The position numbers and the translations under genes were made by a program. Shown here one piece after another: positions 28,313-36,864 of a stretch of 64,000 bases of DNA. Source of the stretch: an uncultured Prochlorococcus sp. (lineage in GTDB: Bacteria > Cyanobacteriota > Cyanobacteriia > PCC-6307 > Cyanobiaceae); NCBI GenBank assembly GCA_902536455.1, contig CACAXN010000002.1:20922-84921 (forward strand). Reading direction: 5' to 3'. A model generated the notes under the pieces. That model saw only the letters and a list, made by a program, of their open reading frames with translations, was not told the DNA's origin and searched no databases. How positions within the stretch are numbered: the first letter of the stretch is position 1; the number at the start of each line of letters is the position of its first letter.

Positions 28313-28942
28313 ATGAGACAGCATGTTAATCCGCTTAGTAGTAATTTCAAGCAGATTGAAATTATACCTTCTTTGAGTGAAATGTTTGGTGATTCTAAAT
28401 TGAATCTTCATTTGGATATAGGCTGTGCTGCTGGTGAGTTTCTATTTGATTTAGCTTTAGTTAATACCAGTTGGAATTATTTGGGAATTGAAATCCGTGA
28501 GAAATTAGTCAAAAATGCTAAATTTAAAGTCTTTAAAAGAGAAATCAACAATCTGTATTTTGTATTTGGTAATGCTAATAATATTTTGAATGATAACCAA
28601 AGTAAATTTATTATCAAAAATATACAAAGTATTTCTTTTAATTTTCCTGATCCGTGGTTTAAAAAGAGACACTATAAAAGGCGTGTAATTCAACCAGATT
28701 TTATTAATATTCTCTCAAATTCATTGCAAAAGGGATCCCTAATTTTTATAAAAACTGATGTAAAGGATTTATTCGATTATATGGACTGGACTATATTAAG
28801 TAATTTATCTTTTAAAAAGATAGAAAGAAAGGATTTTAGTTATTCTGAAAGTTTTAATCCAAATAAAGTTAAAACTAATAGGGAAAAGTATGCGATTGTT
28901 AACAAACTTGATATCTATGAGAGGATTTATATAAAATTCTGA
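28313..28942 (+). CDS. trmB: tRNA (guanine-N7)-methyltransferase
   Basis: TrmB makes m7G46 in the variable loop of tRNAs using S-adenosylmethionine. The 209-residue protein has the SAM-binding motif [15 protein letters not shown] near residue 36 and the family signature [22 protein letters not shown]. These are sufficient for the call. The length is usual. The end is 7 bases from the convergent glmM. Confidence 0.95.
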   Translation: MRQHVNPLSSNFKQIEIIPSLSEMFGDSKLNLHLDIGCAAGEFLFDLALVNTSWNYLGIEIREKLVKNAKFKVFKREINNLYFVFGNANNILNDNQSKFIIKNIQSISFNFPDPWFKKRHYKRRVIQPDFINILSNSLQKGSLIFIKTDVKDLFDYMDWTILSNLSFKKIERKDFSYSESFNPNKVKTNREKYAIVNKLDIYERIYIKF

Positions 28943-28949
28943 TTCATAA

Positions 28950-30302
28950 TTAATTCATTATTTTACTAATTTCTAAAGAGAGCTTTTTAGTTATTTCGCT
29001 TGATAAAGACTCAACTTTCTTCTGACTTATTGCCTCAATAAGAACCCTTATAACTGGTTCTGTGCCACTAGGTCTTATATAAATTCTACAATCATCTAAG
29101 GTGTTTGCCCTGTAACTTTTTATAGTTTGATCAATTAAGATTTTGGTTTCTGGATTTATTTTATTAATATTAAAATCTAATTTGATGTTAGTTAGTTTCT
29201 GAGAGAAAGGTTCGAAACTGCTTTTAAACCAATCATTTAAAGTAATATCTTTCTTTTTACAGTATTTAGCAATTTGAAGTGCAGTCAATATCCCATCTCC
29301 TGAAAAATTATTTATTTTTGAAAGTATATGTCCTGACTGCTCGCCTCCTAAAACAGCTCTTTTTTCCTTAATTGCTTCATGAACATATTTATCCCCTACA
29401 TCAGTTCTATATAAGATCCCACCAATTTTGTTCCATGCCTTTTCAAATCCTAAATTTGCCATTTGAGTTGATATTAGAAGATTATTTGTAAGAGTTTTTT
29501 GTTCCATAAGTTCTCTGCCCCAAAGAAAAATGATATGATCCCCATCTAATACATTACATTTAGAATCTAATCCAATTACTCTATCGGCATCCCCATCGAA
29601 GCTAAAGCCCATATCTGCTGGACTTTCTCTTAATGCCTTTTTTAATGGTTCTAGGTTAGTAGAGCCACAATTCATATTAATTTTATACCCATTCCTAGAG
29701 TTATTTATAACTCTTACATCAGCGCCAAGATACTGAAAAATTTTTTTTGCGCAAGTGGTAGCTGATCCATGGCATGTGTCTAATATTATTTTCATGCCGT
29801 TTAAATTTTCTCCACCCATTGTTTCGATTAGGCTTTTGATATAATTATCAATGAGCTCTCTATTTCTTTTTAATGAGATCTCGTTTGTGGGAACTGATAT
29901 ATTTTGATTTGATTCCTCAATTGATTTTTGAATTTTATTTTCAAAATTTCTGGTAATTTTTTGACCATTATGATCAAAAATTTTTATGCCATTATATTCG
30001 GGCGGATTATGACTTGCAGAAATCATAATCCCACTACTGAATTTTTCCTGTTTAATTAAAAAAGGAATAGCTGGGGTAGGGCAGATTCCAAGATTAATAA
30101 ATTCTTTTTCACTAGCATTAATACCTTTTACTAATGACTCAAGAAGTACATCCCCGCTAATCCTAGTATCTCTTCCAATTAATATTGGATTTTTATTTTC
30201 TAAATTTGAACCTAAAGCATATCCAACTTTATAGGCTAGAGAACAAGTTATCTCTTTATTAAATCTTCCTCTTATTCCATCAGTTCCAAAGATTGATTGC
30301 AT
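28950..30302 (-). CDS. glmM: phosphoglucosamine mutase
   Basis: GlmM interconverts glucosamine-6-phosphate and glucosamine-1-phosphate for peptidoglycan and LPS precursors. The 450-residue alpha-D-phosphohexomutase starts with [11 protein letters not shown]. It has the active-site serine in [19 protein letters not shown] near residue 100, the Mg2+ site [11 protein letters not shown] near 240, and the phosphate loop [15 protein letters not shown] near the end. It is complete, unlike the second phosphohexomutase in the window (61776-63231). Confidence 0.95.
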   Translation of the reverse strand: MQSIFGTDGIRGRFNKEITCSLAYKVGYALGSNLENKNPILIGRDTRISGDVLLESLVKGINASEKEFINLGICPTPAIPFLIKQEKFSSGIMISASHNPPEYNGIKIFDHNGQKITRNFENKIQKSIEESNQNISVPTNEISLKRNRELIDNYIKSLIETMGGENLNGMKIILDTCHGSATTCAKKIFQYLGADVRVINNSRNGYKINMNCGSTNLEPLKKALRESPADMGFSFDGDADRVIGLDSKCNVLDGDHIIFLWGRELMEQKTLTNNLLISTQMANLGFEKAWNKIGGILYRTDVGDKYVHEAIKEKRAVLGGEQSGHILSKINNFSGDGILTALQIAKYCKKKDITLNDWFKSSFEPFSQKLTNIKLDFNINKINPETKILIDQTIKSYRANTLDDCRIYIRPSGTEPVIRVLIEAISQKKVESLSSEITKKLSLEISKIMN

Positions 30303-30394
30303 AATGAGATTTCAGGAATCAAGAATATTTTTATTATTACTTTATTCTTATTTTATCAGTTGATTAAAAGGTAAAGAACGTAAATTCTCTTTAT

Positions 30395-30985
30395 TTGAAT
30401 AACTTATTTAAAATAACTTTAGCTAGTAAGTATTTTATAGTGCAATCCGAGAATAGTGAGTCATTTTTAAACACAAATTTAAAAACAATACTTGTTTTTT
30501 TTATTATTGTTATTTTTATTTCTTTGGCTTTGTTAAGAAATCTCTTTTTTCAATCAACTTATCTTCTAAAGACTTTTGGAGAATTATCAGTTGATCCTGA
30601 AATTGCTTTTAAAAATAATAAGCCTACTTTTCTTGAATTTTATGCTGAGTGGTGCGAAGTTTGCAAAGATATGGCTCCAAAAATATCTAACTTAAAGGAT
30701 CAATATGAAAAAGAGATTAATTTTGTTTTTTTAAATGTTGATAATCAAAAGTGGAATAATTACATCCGTAAATTTGATGTAAATGGGATTCCTCAAGTTA
30801 ATCTTTTTGATGGAAAAGGTAAATTAATATCTACTTTTATTGGTAAACAAGAAGAAATGAAGATAAGAGAGTCTATTAATCAACTTGAAAGAGAAAGAGA
30901 ATCTAATGAAGAGATTTTTAATGGTGAATTTTCATTAATCAAAGAAAATAAAAATCAAGGGGTTACCCCTCGTAGTCATGGATAA
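30395..30985 (+). CDS. txlA: membrane-anchored thioredoxin-like protein (TxlA type)
   Basis: After one membrane helix (about residues 31-48) the protein has a thioredoxin domain with FYAEWCEVCKDMAP (WCEVC, C87 and C90) and the cis-proline in VNGIPQVNLFDGKG. This matches cyanobacterial TxlA and its plastid relative HCF164, which pass reducing equivalents across or at the thylakoid membrane for cytochrome assembly. The listed start is TTG at 30395; a GTG at 30443 is an alternative that leaves the helix intact. A G/C-rich inverted repeat AGGGG-TTA-CCCCT lies in the last codons. Confidence 0.82.
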   Translation: MNNLFKITLASKYFIVQSENSESFLNTNLKTILVFFIIVIFISLALLRNLFFQSTYLLKTFGELSVDPEIAFKNNKPTFLEFYAEWCEVCKDMAPKISNLKDQYEKEINFVFLNVDNQKWNNYIRKFDVNGIPQVNLFDGKGKLISTFIGKQEEMKIRESINQLERERESNEEIFNGEFSLIKENKNQGVTPRSHG

Positions 30986-30987
30986 TT

Positions 30988-31620
30988 TCACCAATCTAGA
31001 GATTTTGATACTACAGGAAAACTTTGTTTAAAAATATACTTGCATTTCTGGGCAATTGACTTGTGTTCTTCTTGAGTACCATGTGCTGATCTTAAATGGA
31101 TGTAATGGATCCATGATCTGCATGAACCAGACATGTATATTCTCGTTGGAGTTGCTAATGGCAAAACAAATCTTGCACATTCTTTAGCTATTCCTTCAGA
31201 AAGTAAATCTTCATATAATTCTGAAGCAGCTTTAAAATGTGAAGCAATTTTTGAATTGAATCTTTTTTTTAACTCATCAGGCAGGTCAGGTATAGAATTT
31301 TGCCTATTTTTTGTATCTTGTCTTCTTAGGTCTGGTAAAGGTATATTACCTAATTGAGAACTATCAGCATATCTCTGTGAAAATTCCTGAAAAGTAAATG
31401 ATCTATGTCTTAAAATTTGAGCTGCAATTCCTCTATTTGTTTCTATTTGTAAGGTCATAAATGATTGCTCAAATACACTCCAATGTTCATTTTTAATGCA
31501 ATAACTCAATAATTTTGAATAATCCTCATTTTTCTGATTGTTTGGATTACTAACTCTTGCGATGTAAGCCATTGTTTTTTCCGCATCAGGAGTTAGCGAA
31601 ATTAGTTCAACTTTACTCAT
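30988..31620 (-). CDS. thyX: flavin-dependent thymidylate synthase
   Basis: ThyX makes dTMP from dUMP with FAD and methylenetetrahydrofolate. The ThyX signature is RHRSFTFQEFSQRY (residues 71-84). I choose the ATG at 31620 (210 residues, MSKVELISLTPD) over the listed 31635. That start follows the dcd stop by one base, a tight operon junction. The gene order btuR-like, dcd, thyX places deoxyuridine supply (dCTP deaminase) directly before its use. Confidence 0.95.
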   Translation of the reverse strand: MSKVELISLTPDAEKTMAYIARVSNPNNQKNEDYSKLLSYCIKNEHWSVFEQSFMTLQIETNRGIAAQILRHRSFTFQEFSQRYADSSQLGNIPLPDLRRQDTKNRQNSIPDLPDELKKRFNSKIASHFKAASELYEDLLSEGIAKECARFVLPLATPTRIYMSGSCRSWIHYIHLRSAHGTQEEHKSIAQKCKYIFKQSFPVVSKSLDW

Positions 31621-31621
31621 T

Positions 31622-32215
31622 TTAGATCTTTGCAAGAGTTACTTTCTCTGGTTGATTTTGATATTTGCCCCTTCTATCTTTATATGTTGTAGAGCAAGGA
31701 TCACCTTCAAAAAAAAGAAGTTGACAGATACCTTCGTCAGCATAAATTCTGCAATCTGCACCTGAGCTATTACTAAACTCCAAAGTCAGGTGACCTTCCC
31801 ATCCTGCTTCTGCAGGTGTTGTATTAACGATAATTCCTAGTCGAGCGTATGTACTTTTGCCTATACAAATTACAGTTATATTTTCAGGGACCTTCATTTT
31901 TTCTAAAGCTACCCCTAGACCATAGGAGTGAGCAGGAAGAATAAAAAAGTCTCCATCCTCATCATGATGAAGAACAGTTTTTTCTAAATTATCAGGATTA
32001 AATTTTTTGGGATTCATTACAGTACCTGGTACATGTCTGAAAATTAAGAATTCTTTTGATGAAAGTCTTAAGTCGTAGCCATAAGAGGAACATCCGTAAC
32101 TCAAAACTGGCCTTTGTTGATTATTAGGCTCAAGATGGCGTACTAAATTTGACTGGAAAGGATTTATCATTCCTTCAGAAGCTTTTTGGTTTATCCAGAG
32201 ATCATTTTTTAGCAT
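31622..32215 (-). CDS. dcd: dCTP deaminase
   Basis: Dcd deaminates dCTP to dUTP, feeding dUMP to thymidylate synthase. The 197-residue trimeric dUTPase-fold protein has GKSTYARLGIIVNTTPAEAGW and EGHLTLEFSNSSGADCRIY, with the catalytic glutamate in the region GWEGHLTLEF. The length is normal. It is adjacent to thyX (one-base gap) and 4 bases after the CobO-like gene, so this is a compact operon. Confidence 0.95.
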   Translation of the reverse strand: MLKNDLWINQKASEGMINPFQSNLVRHLEPNNQQRPVLSYGCSSYGYDLRLSSKEFLIFRHVPGTVMNPKKFNPDNLEKTVLHHDEDGDFFILPAHSYGLGVALEKMKVPENITVICIGKSTYARLGIIVNTTPAEAGWEGHLTLEFSNSSGADCRIYADEGICQLLFFEGDPCSTTYKDRRGKYQNQPEKVTLAKI

Positions 32216-32219
32216 TGTT

Positions 32220-32801
32220 TTATGAGCGAAGTTCGGTGATTTGGTTGGCCATTAATAATAAATCTTTAGGAATACCTGTACCAGTAAGGATTACATCTCC
32301 TGATATAAATCGGTTTTCAAGTGTTGAAATCAAATCATCCTTATCGATAATCCCCATTTCGATAGCCAAAAAAATTTCATCAAGTATGATCTGATCATTT
32401 TTATCAGAAAGTAATTCTTTTTTGCAAAAATTCCATAATTCATAAGTAGAGTCATGAATAAAGTGCTTTAAGTTTTTATTATTTTGAATTTCTTCAGAAT
32501 TATATTGATCAAAAGAATGTGATGATCTTATCCAAGTTAGATTTCCACAAAGCTTAACTGCATTATTAATTCCTTGATTAACACCTCCTTTCATAAATTG
32601 AACTAAAAGTACTTTTCTCCCAAGAGCAGCATTTCTTAGAGAGTCACTAATAATAGAGGAATAACTCCCTCTATAAGAAGATTGATAGATTTGGATTTGA
32701 CCATTTTGTGTGAGTTCTTTGAAATTTCTTTTATTACTGGAACTTATTTCGACAACATCATGATTATCTTTTGGATAATAATTAGATGTGCTTATAGCCA
32801 T
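32220..32801 (-). CDS. CobO/BtuR-family P-loop-like protein with altered Walker A
   Basis: The 193-residue protein follows the pattern of cob(I)alamin adenosyltransferases of the CobA/CobO/BtuR family: GQIQIYQSSYRG, then ALGRKVLLVQFMKGGVNQGI, the Walker-B-like IILDEIFLAIEMGII and a C-terminal VILTGTGIPKDLLLMANQITEL. The expected GNGKGKT loop is replaced by SSYRGSYSS, so normal ATP binding is doubtful. It could be a diverged adenosyltransferase or a protein with another role. It heads the dcd-thyX operon. Confidence 0.7.
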   Translation of the reverse strand: MAISTSNYYPKDNHDVVEISSSNKRNFKELTQNGQIQIYQSSYRGSYSSIISDSLRNAALGRKVLLVQFMKGGVNQGINNAVKLCGNLTWIRSSHSFDQYNSEEIQNNKNLKHFIHDSTYELWNFCKKELLSDKNDQIILDEIFLAIEMGIIDKDDLISTLENRFISGDVILTGTGIPKDLLLMANQITELRS

Positions 32802-32816
32802 TATTTTAGAAATTTT

Positions 32817-32857
32817 CTATATGCAGTATAATTTGTATTTAACAACGCTGCATATAG
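32817..32857. repeat. 10-bp inverted repeat in the CobO-like/ntcA divergent region
   Basis: CTATATGCAG (32817-32826) and CTGCATATAG (32848-32857) are perfect inverted copies separated by 21 bases. A TATAAT starts right after the left arm on plus. A minus-strand TATACT overlaps the left arm and is well placed as -10 for the CobO-like gene. AACGCT (32844-32849) also pairs with AGCGTT (32876-32881), so two hairpins would compete. Confidence 0.5.
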
Positions 32858-32939
32858 TGTAATTTTACTTAAAAAAGCGTTGAATAAGTTAAAGTCAGTC
32901 TAATGAAGTTTGCAGAGAAACTAATAAGAATTGAAAATT

Positions 32940-32981
32940 GTTACAGTTGATACAAGATGTTTTAGGGTGTCTTCTTAAATT
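32940..32981 (+). promoter_or_regulatory. candidate NtcA-activated promoter of ntcA
   Basis: GTT-N8-TAC at 32940-32953 differs by one base from the NtcA consensus GTA-N8-TAC. Exactly 22 bases later comes TAAATT (32976-32981), fitting the TAN3T -10 box of NtcA-activated promoters. The start codon at 33002 leaves a very short leader. NtcA is known to activate its own gene in other cyanobacteria. Confidence 0.6.
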
Positions 32982-33001
32982 TTTTAGTAGTTAAAATATT
33001 T

Positions 33002-33736
33002 ATGATACCTTCTGCACGAGGCTTCAGCCGCTTTAGTTCGCAACAGTCAGGCCAAAGTAAAATTAACTCTGTTGGAGAGCGTTTTCCAATCAATAGAACT
33101 TTAATGGAAGTAATTAAAGGACTAGAGGGTGCAAGCACAGAAATGGTTGAAAGATCTAAAACGATATTTTTCCCTGGGGATCCTGCTGAAAGAGTTTATC
33201 TAATAAGAAGAGGAGCAGTAAGGCTGTCAAGAGTTTATGAGTCAGGTGAAGAGATAACTGTTGCTCTTCTTAGAGAGAATAGTCTCTTTGGTGTTTTATC
33301 TCTTCTAACAGGTCATAGATCTGATCGTTTTTATCATGCTATAGCTTTTACAAGAGTTGAAATGATAACTGCTCCTGCTAATTCTGTTTTAAAAGCAATA
33401 GAGGAAGATGCATCGGTTGGACTACTATTGTTGCAAGGCCTTTCAAGCAGGATTCTACAGACTGAAACAATGATAGAAACCCTTACTCATAGAGATATGT
33501 CTTCTCGTTTAGTAAGCTTTTTAATGGTTTTATGTAGAGACTTTGGAGTAGCAAGCGAGAAAGGTATCACGATAGATTTGAGGCTTTCTCATCAAGCAAT
33601 TGCTGAAGCAATTGGTTCTACAAGAGTAACCATTACAAGATTATTGGGAGATTTAAAGGATTCTGGGCTTCTCACTATTGAAAGAAAAAAGATTACGGTG
33701 TTTGATCCAATAGCTCTTGCAAAAAGATTTAATTGA
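33002..33736 (+). CDS. ntcA: global nitrogen regulator NtcA
   Basis: NtcA is a CRP-family dimer that senses 2-oxoglutarate and activates nitrogen-assimilation genes. The 244-residue protein has the cyclic-nucleotide-binding-like beta roll ([20 protein letters not shown]), a dimer helix and a C-terminal helix-turn-helix at about 195-224. The latter, [20 protein letters not shown], is nearly invariant in NtcA. The N-terminus is extended by about 20 residues compared with freshwater NtcA, depending on the start used. A small hairpin follows its stop. Confidence 0.97.
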   Translation: MIPSARGFSRFSSQQSGQSKINSVGERFPINRTLMEVIKGLEGASTEMVERSKTIFFPGDPAERVYLIRRGAVRLSRVYESGEEITVALLRENSLFGVLSLLTGHRSDRFYHAIAFTRVEMITAPANSVLKAIEEDASVGLLLLQGLSSRILQTETMIETLTHRDMSSRLVSFLMVLCRDFGVASEKGITIDLRLSHQAIAEAIGSTRVTITRLLGDLKDSGLLTIERKKITVFDPIALAKRFN

Positions 33737-33758
33737 TTCATCATTAAACTATGATGAA
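33737..33758 (+). other. 8-bp hairpin immediately after the ntcA stop codon
   Basis: TTCATCAT, loop TAAACT, ATGATGAA forms a perfect stem starting at the first base after the ntcA TGA. There is no T tail, so it is not a standard terminator. It may stabilise the ntcA 3' end or partly separate ntcA from the DUF3084 gene 20 bases further on. Confidence 0.5.
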
Positions 33759-33778
33759 AGTAGAGTGTATGGAATAAT

Positions 33779-34738
33779 GTGGCTTGGATTTTAATTGTTT
33801 TTTTAATATTACTTGGAGGATTAATTGCTCCATTTGGAGATATCCTCGGCACAAAGATTGGTAAAGCAAGATTTAGTATCTTAAAATTAAGACCCAAGAA
33901 AACAGCCACAATTGTAACCATAATAACTGGAGGCTTTATTAGTGCAATATCCATAGGATTATTGATTTTAGTCAGTGAAGAATTTAGGCAAAGACTTTTT
34001 GTAGATATTCCTTTTTTACAAAAAACTTTGGATGAAAGTAAAAAGGCTCTTGTCCCTTTGAAGGAAGAAAGGAAGAAGCTGGAAGATAAGATTAATAATA
34101 AAGAAAAAGAATTAAATAAACTAAAAAGTGATGTTAAAGAATTTAGAAGAGGAAATGTAGTACTTAAAAGAGGTCAAACTTTGTTTATTGCAGAAGTTAC
34201 CTCTAATCCAAATATCAAATTAGATCTAGGAAATATTTACAAAAGAGCTGATATATATGTTCAACAAATTGTAATTCCAAGTAAAAAAGAGGTAAAAAAT
34301 ATTCTTTTGTGGAGACCTAGTGATATTTCTGAAATTGAGGGTATTACCTCAAAAGCCGGCAATTGGATCATATTGATTAAATCTGCAACTAATGTTCTGA
34401 AAGGAGATAATTTTGTTTTTGTATACCCGGAATTGCTTCAGAATAAAATTATTCTAAAAAAAGGAGAAGTTGTTACTAGCAAAATTCTTGAAAAAAAAGA
34501 TTTTGACTATAAAAATATTAATTCTAGTATTAATAAATTGATGAGAAAAACTAGAGATAAAATTAAGTTAAGAGGGTCAATTGTTAAAGAAATCACTACA
34601 AGAGGAGACTTTGTTAATAAAATAAGAGATTCTATAAAGATTACTCAAAATAATAAATATCGGTTAGATGTTATATCTTTAAGAGATAGTAAAACTGCTG
34701 ACCCAATTATAGTTGAATTGAATATCACTAAATTATAA
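33779..34738 (+). CDS. DUF3084 family membrane protein
   Basis: The 319-residue protein has two membrane helices (about 1-20 and 43-66) with GGLIAPFGDILGTKIGKARFS between them. A charged coiled coil follows at about 82-128 (LKEERKKLEDKINNKEKELN), then a C-terminal soluble domain. This matches cyanobacterial DUF3084. The start is GTG at 33779. It is 6 bases upstream of the RuvX-like gene. Its function is unknown. Confidence 0.8.
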   Translation: MAWILIVFLILLGGLIAPFGDILGTKIGKARFSILKLRPKKTATIVTIITGGFISAISIGLLILVSEEFRQRLFVDIPFLQKTLDESKKALVPLKEERKKLEDKINNKEKELNKLKSDVKEFRRGNVVLKRGQTLFIAEVTSNPNIKLDLGNIYKRADIYVQQIVIPSKKEVKNILLWRPSDISEIEGITSKAGNWIILIKSATNVLKGDNFVFVYPELLQNKIILKKGEVVTSKILEKKDFDYKNINSSINKLMRKTRDKIKLRGSIVKEITTRGDFVNKIRDSIKITQNNKYRLDVISLRDSKTADPIIVELNITKL

Positions 34739-34744
34739 ACATCT

Positions 34745-35182
34745 ATGTGTAAGTGCATATCTATTGATCCTGGTAAGTGGAAATGTGGGTTAGTTATAGC
34801 TGATATAATTAAAAAAAAAGTAGATAAAGCTTTAGTTATTGAAAGTGAATTATTTGAAGATTACATAAAAAATTTAAATACCTTCGAAGATATTTCAAAA
34901 ATTATTATTGGTAACGGTACAAGCAGTGGAGATATTAGGGAAAAATTGAATTTTTTTAAAAGAGAAATAGTAATTTTTGAAGAAAAAAACACAACTTTTA
35001 GAGCCAAAGCGAGATATTTCGAACTTTTCCCAATCAAAGGTTTGAAGTTTTTAATTCCTAGAGAGGTTTTTATAATTAATAAAAACCTCGATGCGATATC
35101 AGCATTGATAATATTGGAGGATTATTGCAAAATGAAGTTTACTTTGAAAGAAAGTATAGACACTAAAACTTGGCTGAAATAG
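34745..35182 (+). CDS. RuvX/YqgF-like RNase H-fold protein
   Basis: The 145-residue protein begins MCKCISIDPGKWKCGLVIAD, the first strand with an acidic residue typical of the RNase H/Holliday-junction resolvase fold. It continues with SKIIIGNGTSSGDI and ends in PREVFIINKNLDAISALIIL, where the late aspartate is expected. YqgF-type proteins process pre-16S rRNA or Holliday junctions; this diverged member cannot be assigned to either. It overlaps the convergent DUF3146 gene by 20 bases. Confidence 0.7.
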   Translation: MCKCISIDPGKWKCGLVIADIIKKKVDKALVIESELFEDYIKNLNTFEDISKIIIGNGTSSGDIREKLNFFKREIVIFEEKNTTFRAKARYFELFPIKGLKFLIPREVFIINKNLDAISALIILEDYCKMKFTLKESIDTKTWLK

Positions 35183-35420
35183 TTAACTTGTATTCATTAC
35201 CAGCTTCAAGTTTATAATCTTTTTTTAATAAAAATCTTAATAGGGCATTTTCAATCAATGCCCTGCCCAAAGGAGGATTAACTAATAACAAACCTTTATT
35301 AAAACACCACGTAAAAGTCCACCTAAATTGACTTGCTTCCACAATTCCCTTAATTTGTTTTTTTGGGAAGGAATATTCTTTAATACTTACAATGGCTATT
35401 GTTTCCGGTTTTGGCGGCAT
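35163..35420 (-). CDS. DUF3146 family protein
   Basis: The 85-residue protein (GIVEASQFRWTFTWCFNKGL, then PPLGRALIENALLRFLLKKD) matches the cyanobacterial DUF3146 pattern. It is soluble, with no known function. Its start is 3 bases after the pth stop, so it is translated together with pth. The 3' end overlaps the convergent RuvX-like gene by 20 bases. Confidence 0.75.
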   Translation of the reverse strand: MPPKPETIAIVSIKEYSFPKKQIKGIVEASQFRWTFTWCFNKGLLLVNPPLGRALIENALLRFLLKKDYKLEAGNEYKLTISAKF

Positions 35421-35423
35421 TTG

Positions 35424-36026
35424 TTAAATATTTTCTTTATTAAAAGAATTTAACTCATTAATAATTTCTTCTTCTTTTTTTGTATTCAATTGTTCGAGAG
35501 ATTCTATTACCTTCATATATGCTTTATCCAAAATTGAATTTTCTTCTTGAGAAATGTTGCCTAATACATGAGAAATAGTATTGAACTTACTTGTACCCTT
35601 AATTAATTCAGGAGATCCAATTCCAATTCTTATCCTATTAAAATTATGAGTTTGCAATTTTTCAATTATGCTTTTAAGCCCATTATGCCCACCAGAGCTA
35701 CCTTTTTTTCTAAATCTTATTTTTCCAAGGGGAAGATCTTTATCATCGACTATTATAAAAACTTGATCTACGTTGATTTTGTACCAATCTAAAATTGCTT
35801 TGACAGCATCACCACTATTATTCATAAAGGTATTTGGTAAAAACAACCTGTAAATTGAGTCGTTTATTCTGAATTCTGAGAAGGAACTTTTAAGTTTTTC
35901 TTTTAGTGAAAAATTTGCATTATATTTTTTTGAAAGATTTTCCAGAACTAAAAAGCCAATATTATGTCTAGTTTTTAAGTACTTTTTACCAGGATTTCCT
36001 AATCCAATTAAATATATTTCTTTCAT
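35424..36026 (-). CDS. pth: peptidyl-tRNA hydrolase
   Basis: Pth releases tRNA from prematurely dropped peptidyl-tRNAs. The 200-residue protein has YLIGLGNPGKKYLKTRHNIGF at the start (catalytic histidine H21), FMNNSGDAVKA, and IIVDDKDLPLGKIRFRKKGSSGGHNGLKSI. All signature residues are present. It is followed after 3 bases by DUF3146. Confidence 0.97.
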   Translation of the reverse strand: MKEIYLIGLGNPGKKYLKTRHNIGFLVLENLSKKYNANFSLKEKLKSSFSEFRINDSIYRLFLPNTFMNNSGDAVKAILDWYKINVDQVFIIVDDKDLPLGKIRFRKKGSSGGHNGLKSIIEKLQTHNFNRIRIGIGSPELIKGTSKFNTISHVLGNISQEENSILDKAYMKVIESLEQLNTKKEEEIINELNSFNKENI

Positions 36027-36179
36027 GAATAATATCTAGATCTCTTTAACTTTAACTGTTGAGAATTGTAAAAATTATAAATATTTAATCAATATACTAT
36101 ATAAGTTAATTAAAAAAAACTAGAAAAGTTTTTAGTAATTTTTAGATTAAGTAGTTAACTTTCAGAGAGATTAAGAAAT

Positions 36180-36380
36180 TTAATTACCGTTCCAATCAAC
36201 TGAGAATCCTTGCAATAATAAGGATTGGTTATAGATTTGTAGAAGAATAACTAAAAAAATAAGAAGAAGTAAACCTATGACTGTCATCACAGGAACGGCT
36301 CCCCAACCAGGTACAACTTTTCCTTGACCTGAATTGCCAATTGCTTTTAAAAGACTTCCTAAGGCTGTTTTTTGACCCAT
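36180..36380 (-). CDS. psbH: photosystem II protein H
   Basis: PsbH is a one-helix PSII core subunit near CP47 that helps PSII assembly and quinone-site stability. The 66-residue protein has a membrane helix at about 30-50 preceded by [20 protein letters not shown], the PsbH signature. The N-terminal extension lacks the phosphorylated threonine context of plants, as in cyanobacteria. It is transcribed divergently from psbN, the usual cyanobacterial and plastid arrangement. Confidence 0.95.
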   Translation of the reverse strand: MGQKTALGSLLKAIGNSGQGKVVPGWGAVPVMTVIGLLLLIFLVILLQIYNQSLLLQGFSVDWNGN

Positions 36381-36460
36381 GTTGAATTCACAAAATCGAA
36401 TATTATTTCGCTATTGTATAAGAACTTATACGTAAATTGTTTACAAACTTAGCAAAATTG

Positions 36461-36613
36461 ATGCAAACTTTATCATCTGCCCCAGATCCTGCAGTTTCCA
36501 TAGCAGTAACAATTCTGGCAATTCTTCTAGCTTTAACTGGTTTTGGTCTATGGACTGCCTTTGGGCCTAGGGCAACAAAACTAACTGATCCTTGGGATGA
36601 TCATGATGATTAA
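36461..36613 (+). CDS. psbN: PsbN, PSII assembly factor
   Basis: This 50-residue ORF is too short for the supplied track. It reads MQTLSSAPDPAVSIAVTILA, then ILLALTGFGLWTAFGPRATK and ends in LTDPWDDHDD. One membrane helix spans about residues 12-31, and the FGLWTAFGP...L.DPW.DHDD tail is diagnostic. PsbN is not a PSII subunit but is needed for assembly and repair of the PSII reaction centre. It is divergent from psbH across an 80-base gap. Confidence 0.96.
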   Translation: MQTLSSAPDPAVSIAVTILAILLALTGFGLWTAFGPRATKLTDPWDDHDD

Positions 36614-36721
36614 TATTACTTAAAGTATTTCAAAATTTTCCAAAAATACAAAAAGTAAACCTTTTACCATAAATTAAATATAAATTTAATAAGATATAAA
36701 TCTGTCTGCTCAAGTATTTCC

Positions 36722-36850
36722 ATGCTAGCTCTAAAAATTTCTGTTTACACAATCGTCTTTTTCTTTGTTGGGATATTCCTATTTGGATTTTTGGCGAGTG
36801 ATCCAACTAGAACACCTAACAGAAAAGATTTAGAAAGTCCTCAAGATTAG
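36722..36850 (+). CDS. psbI: photosystem II protein I
   Basis: This 42-residue ORF is missing from the supplied track. It reads [20 protein letters not shown], then [22 protein letters not shown], which is unmistakably PsbI. PsbI is a single-helix reaction-centre subunit next to D1 that helps early assembly. It lies 108 bases after psbN on the same strand and 14 bases before the LptD-like gene. Confidence 0.97.
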
Positions 36851-36864
36851 TTTTAATTTTCTAA

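Noticed and set aside
30958-30970. AGGGG-TTA-CCCCT as a terminator of the TxlA-like gene
   Set aside because: It lies inside the coding sequence and has no T run after it, so a terminator call is not justified.
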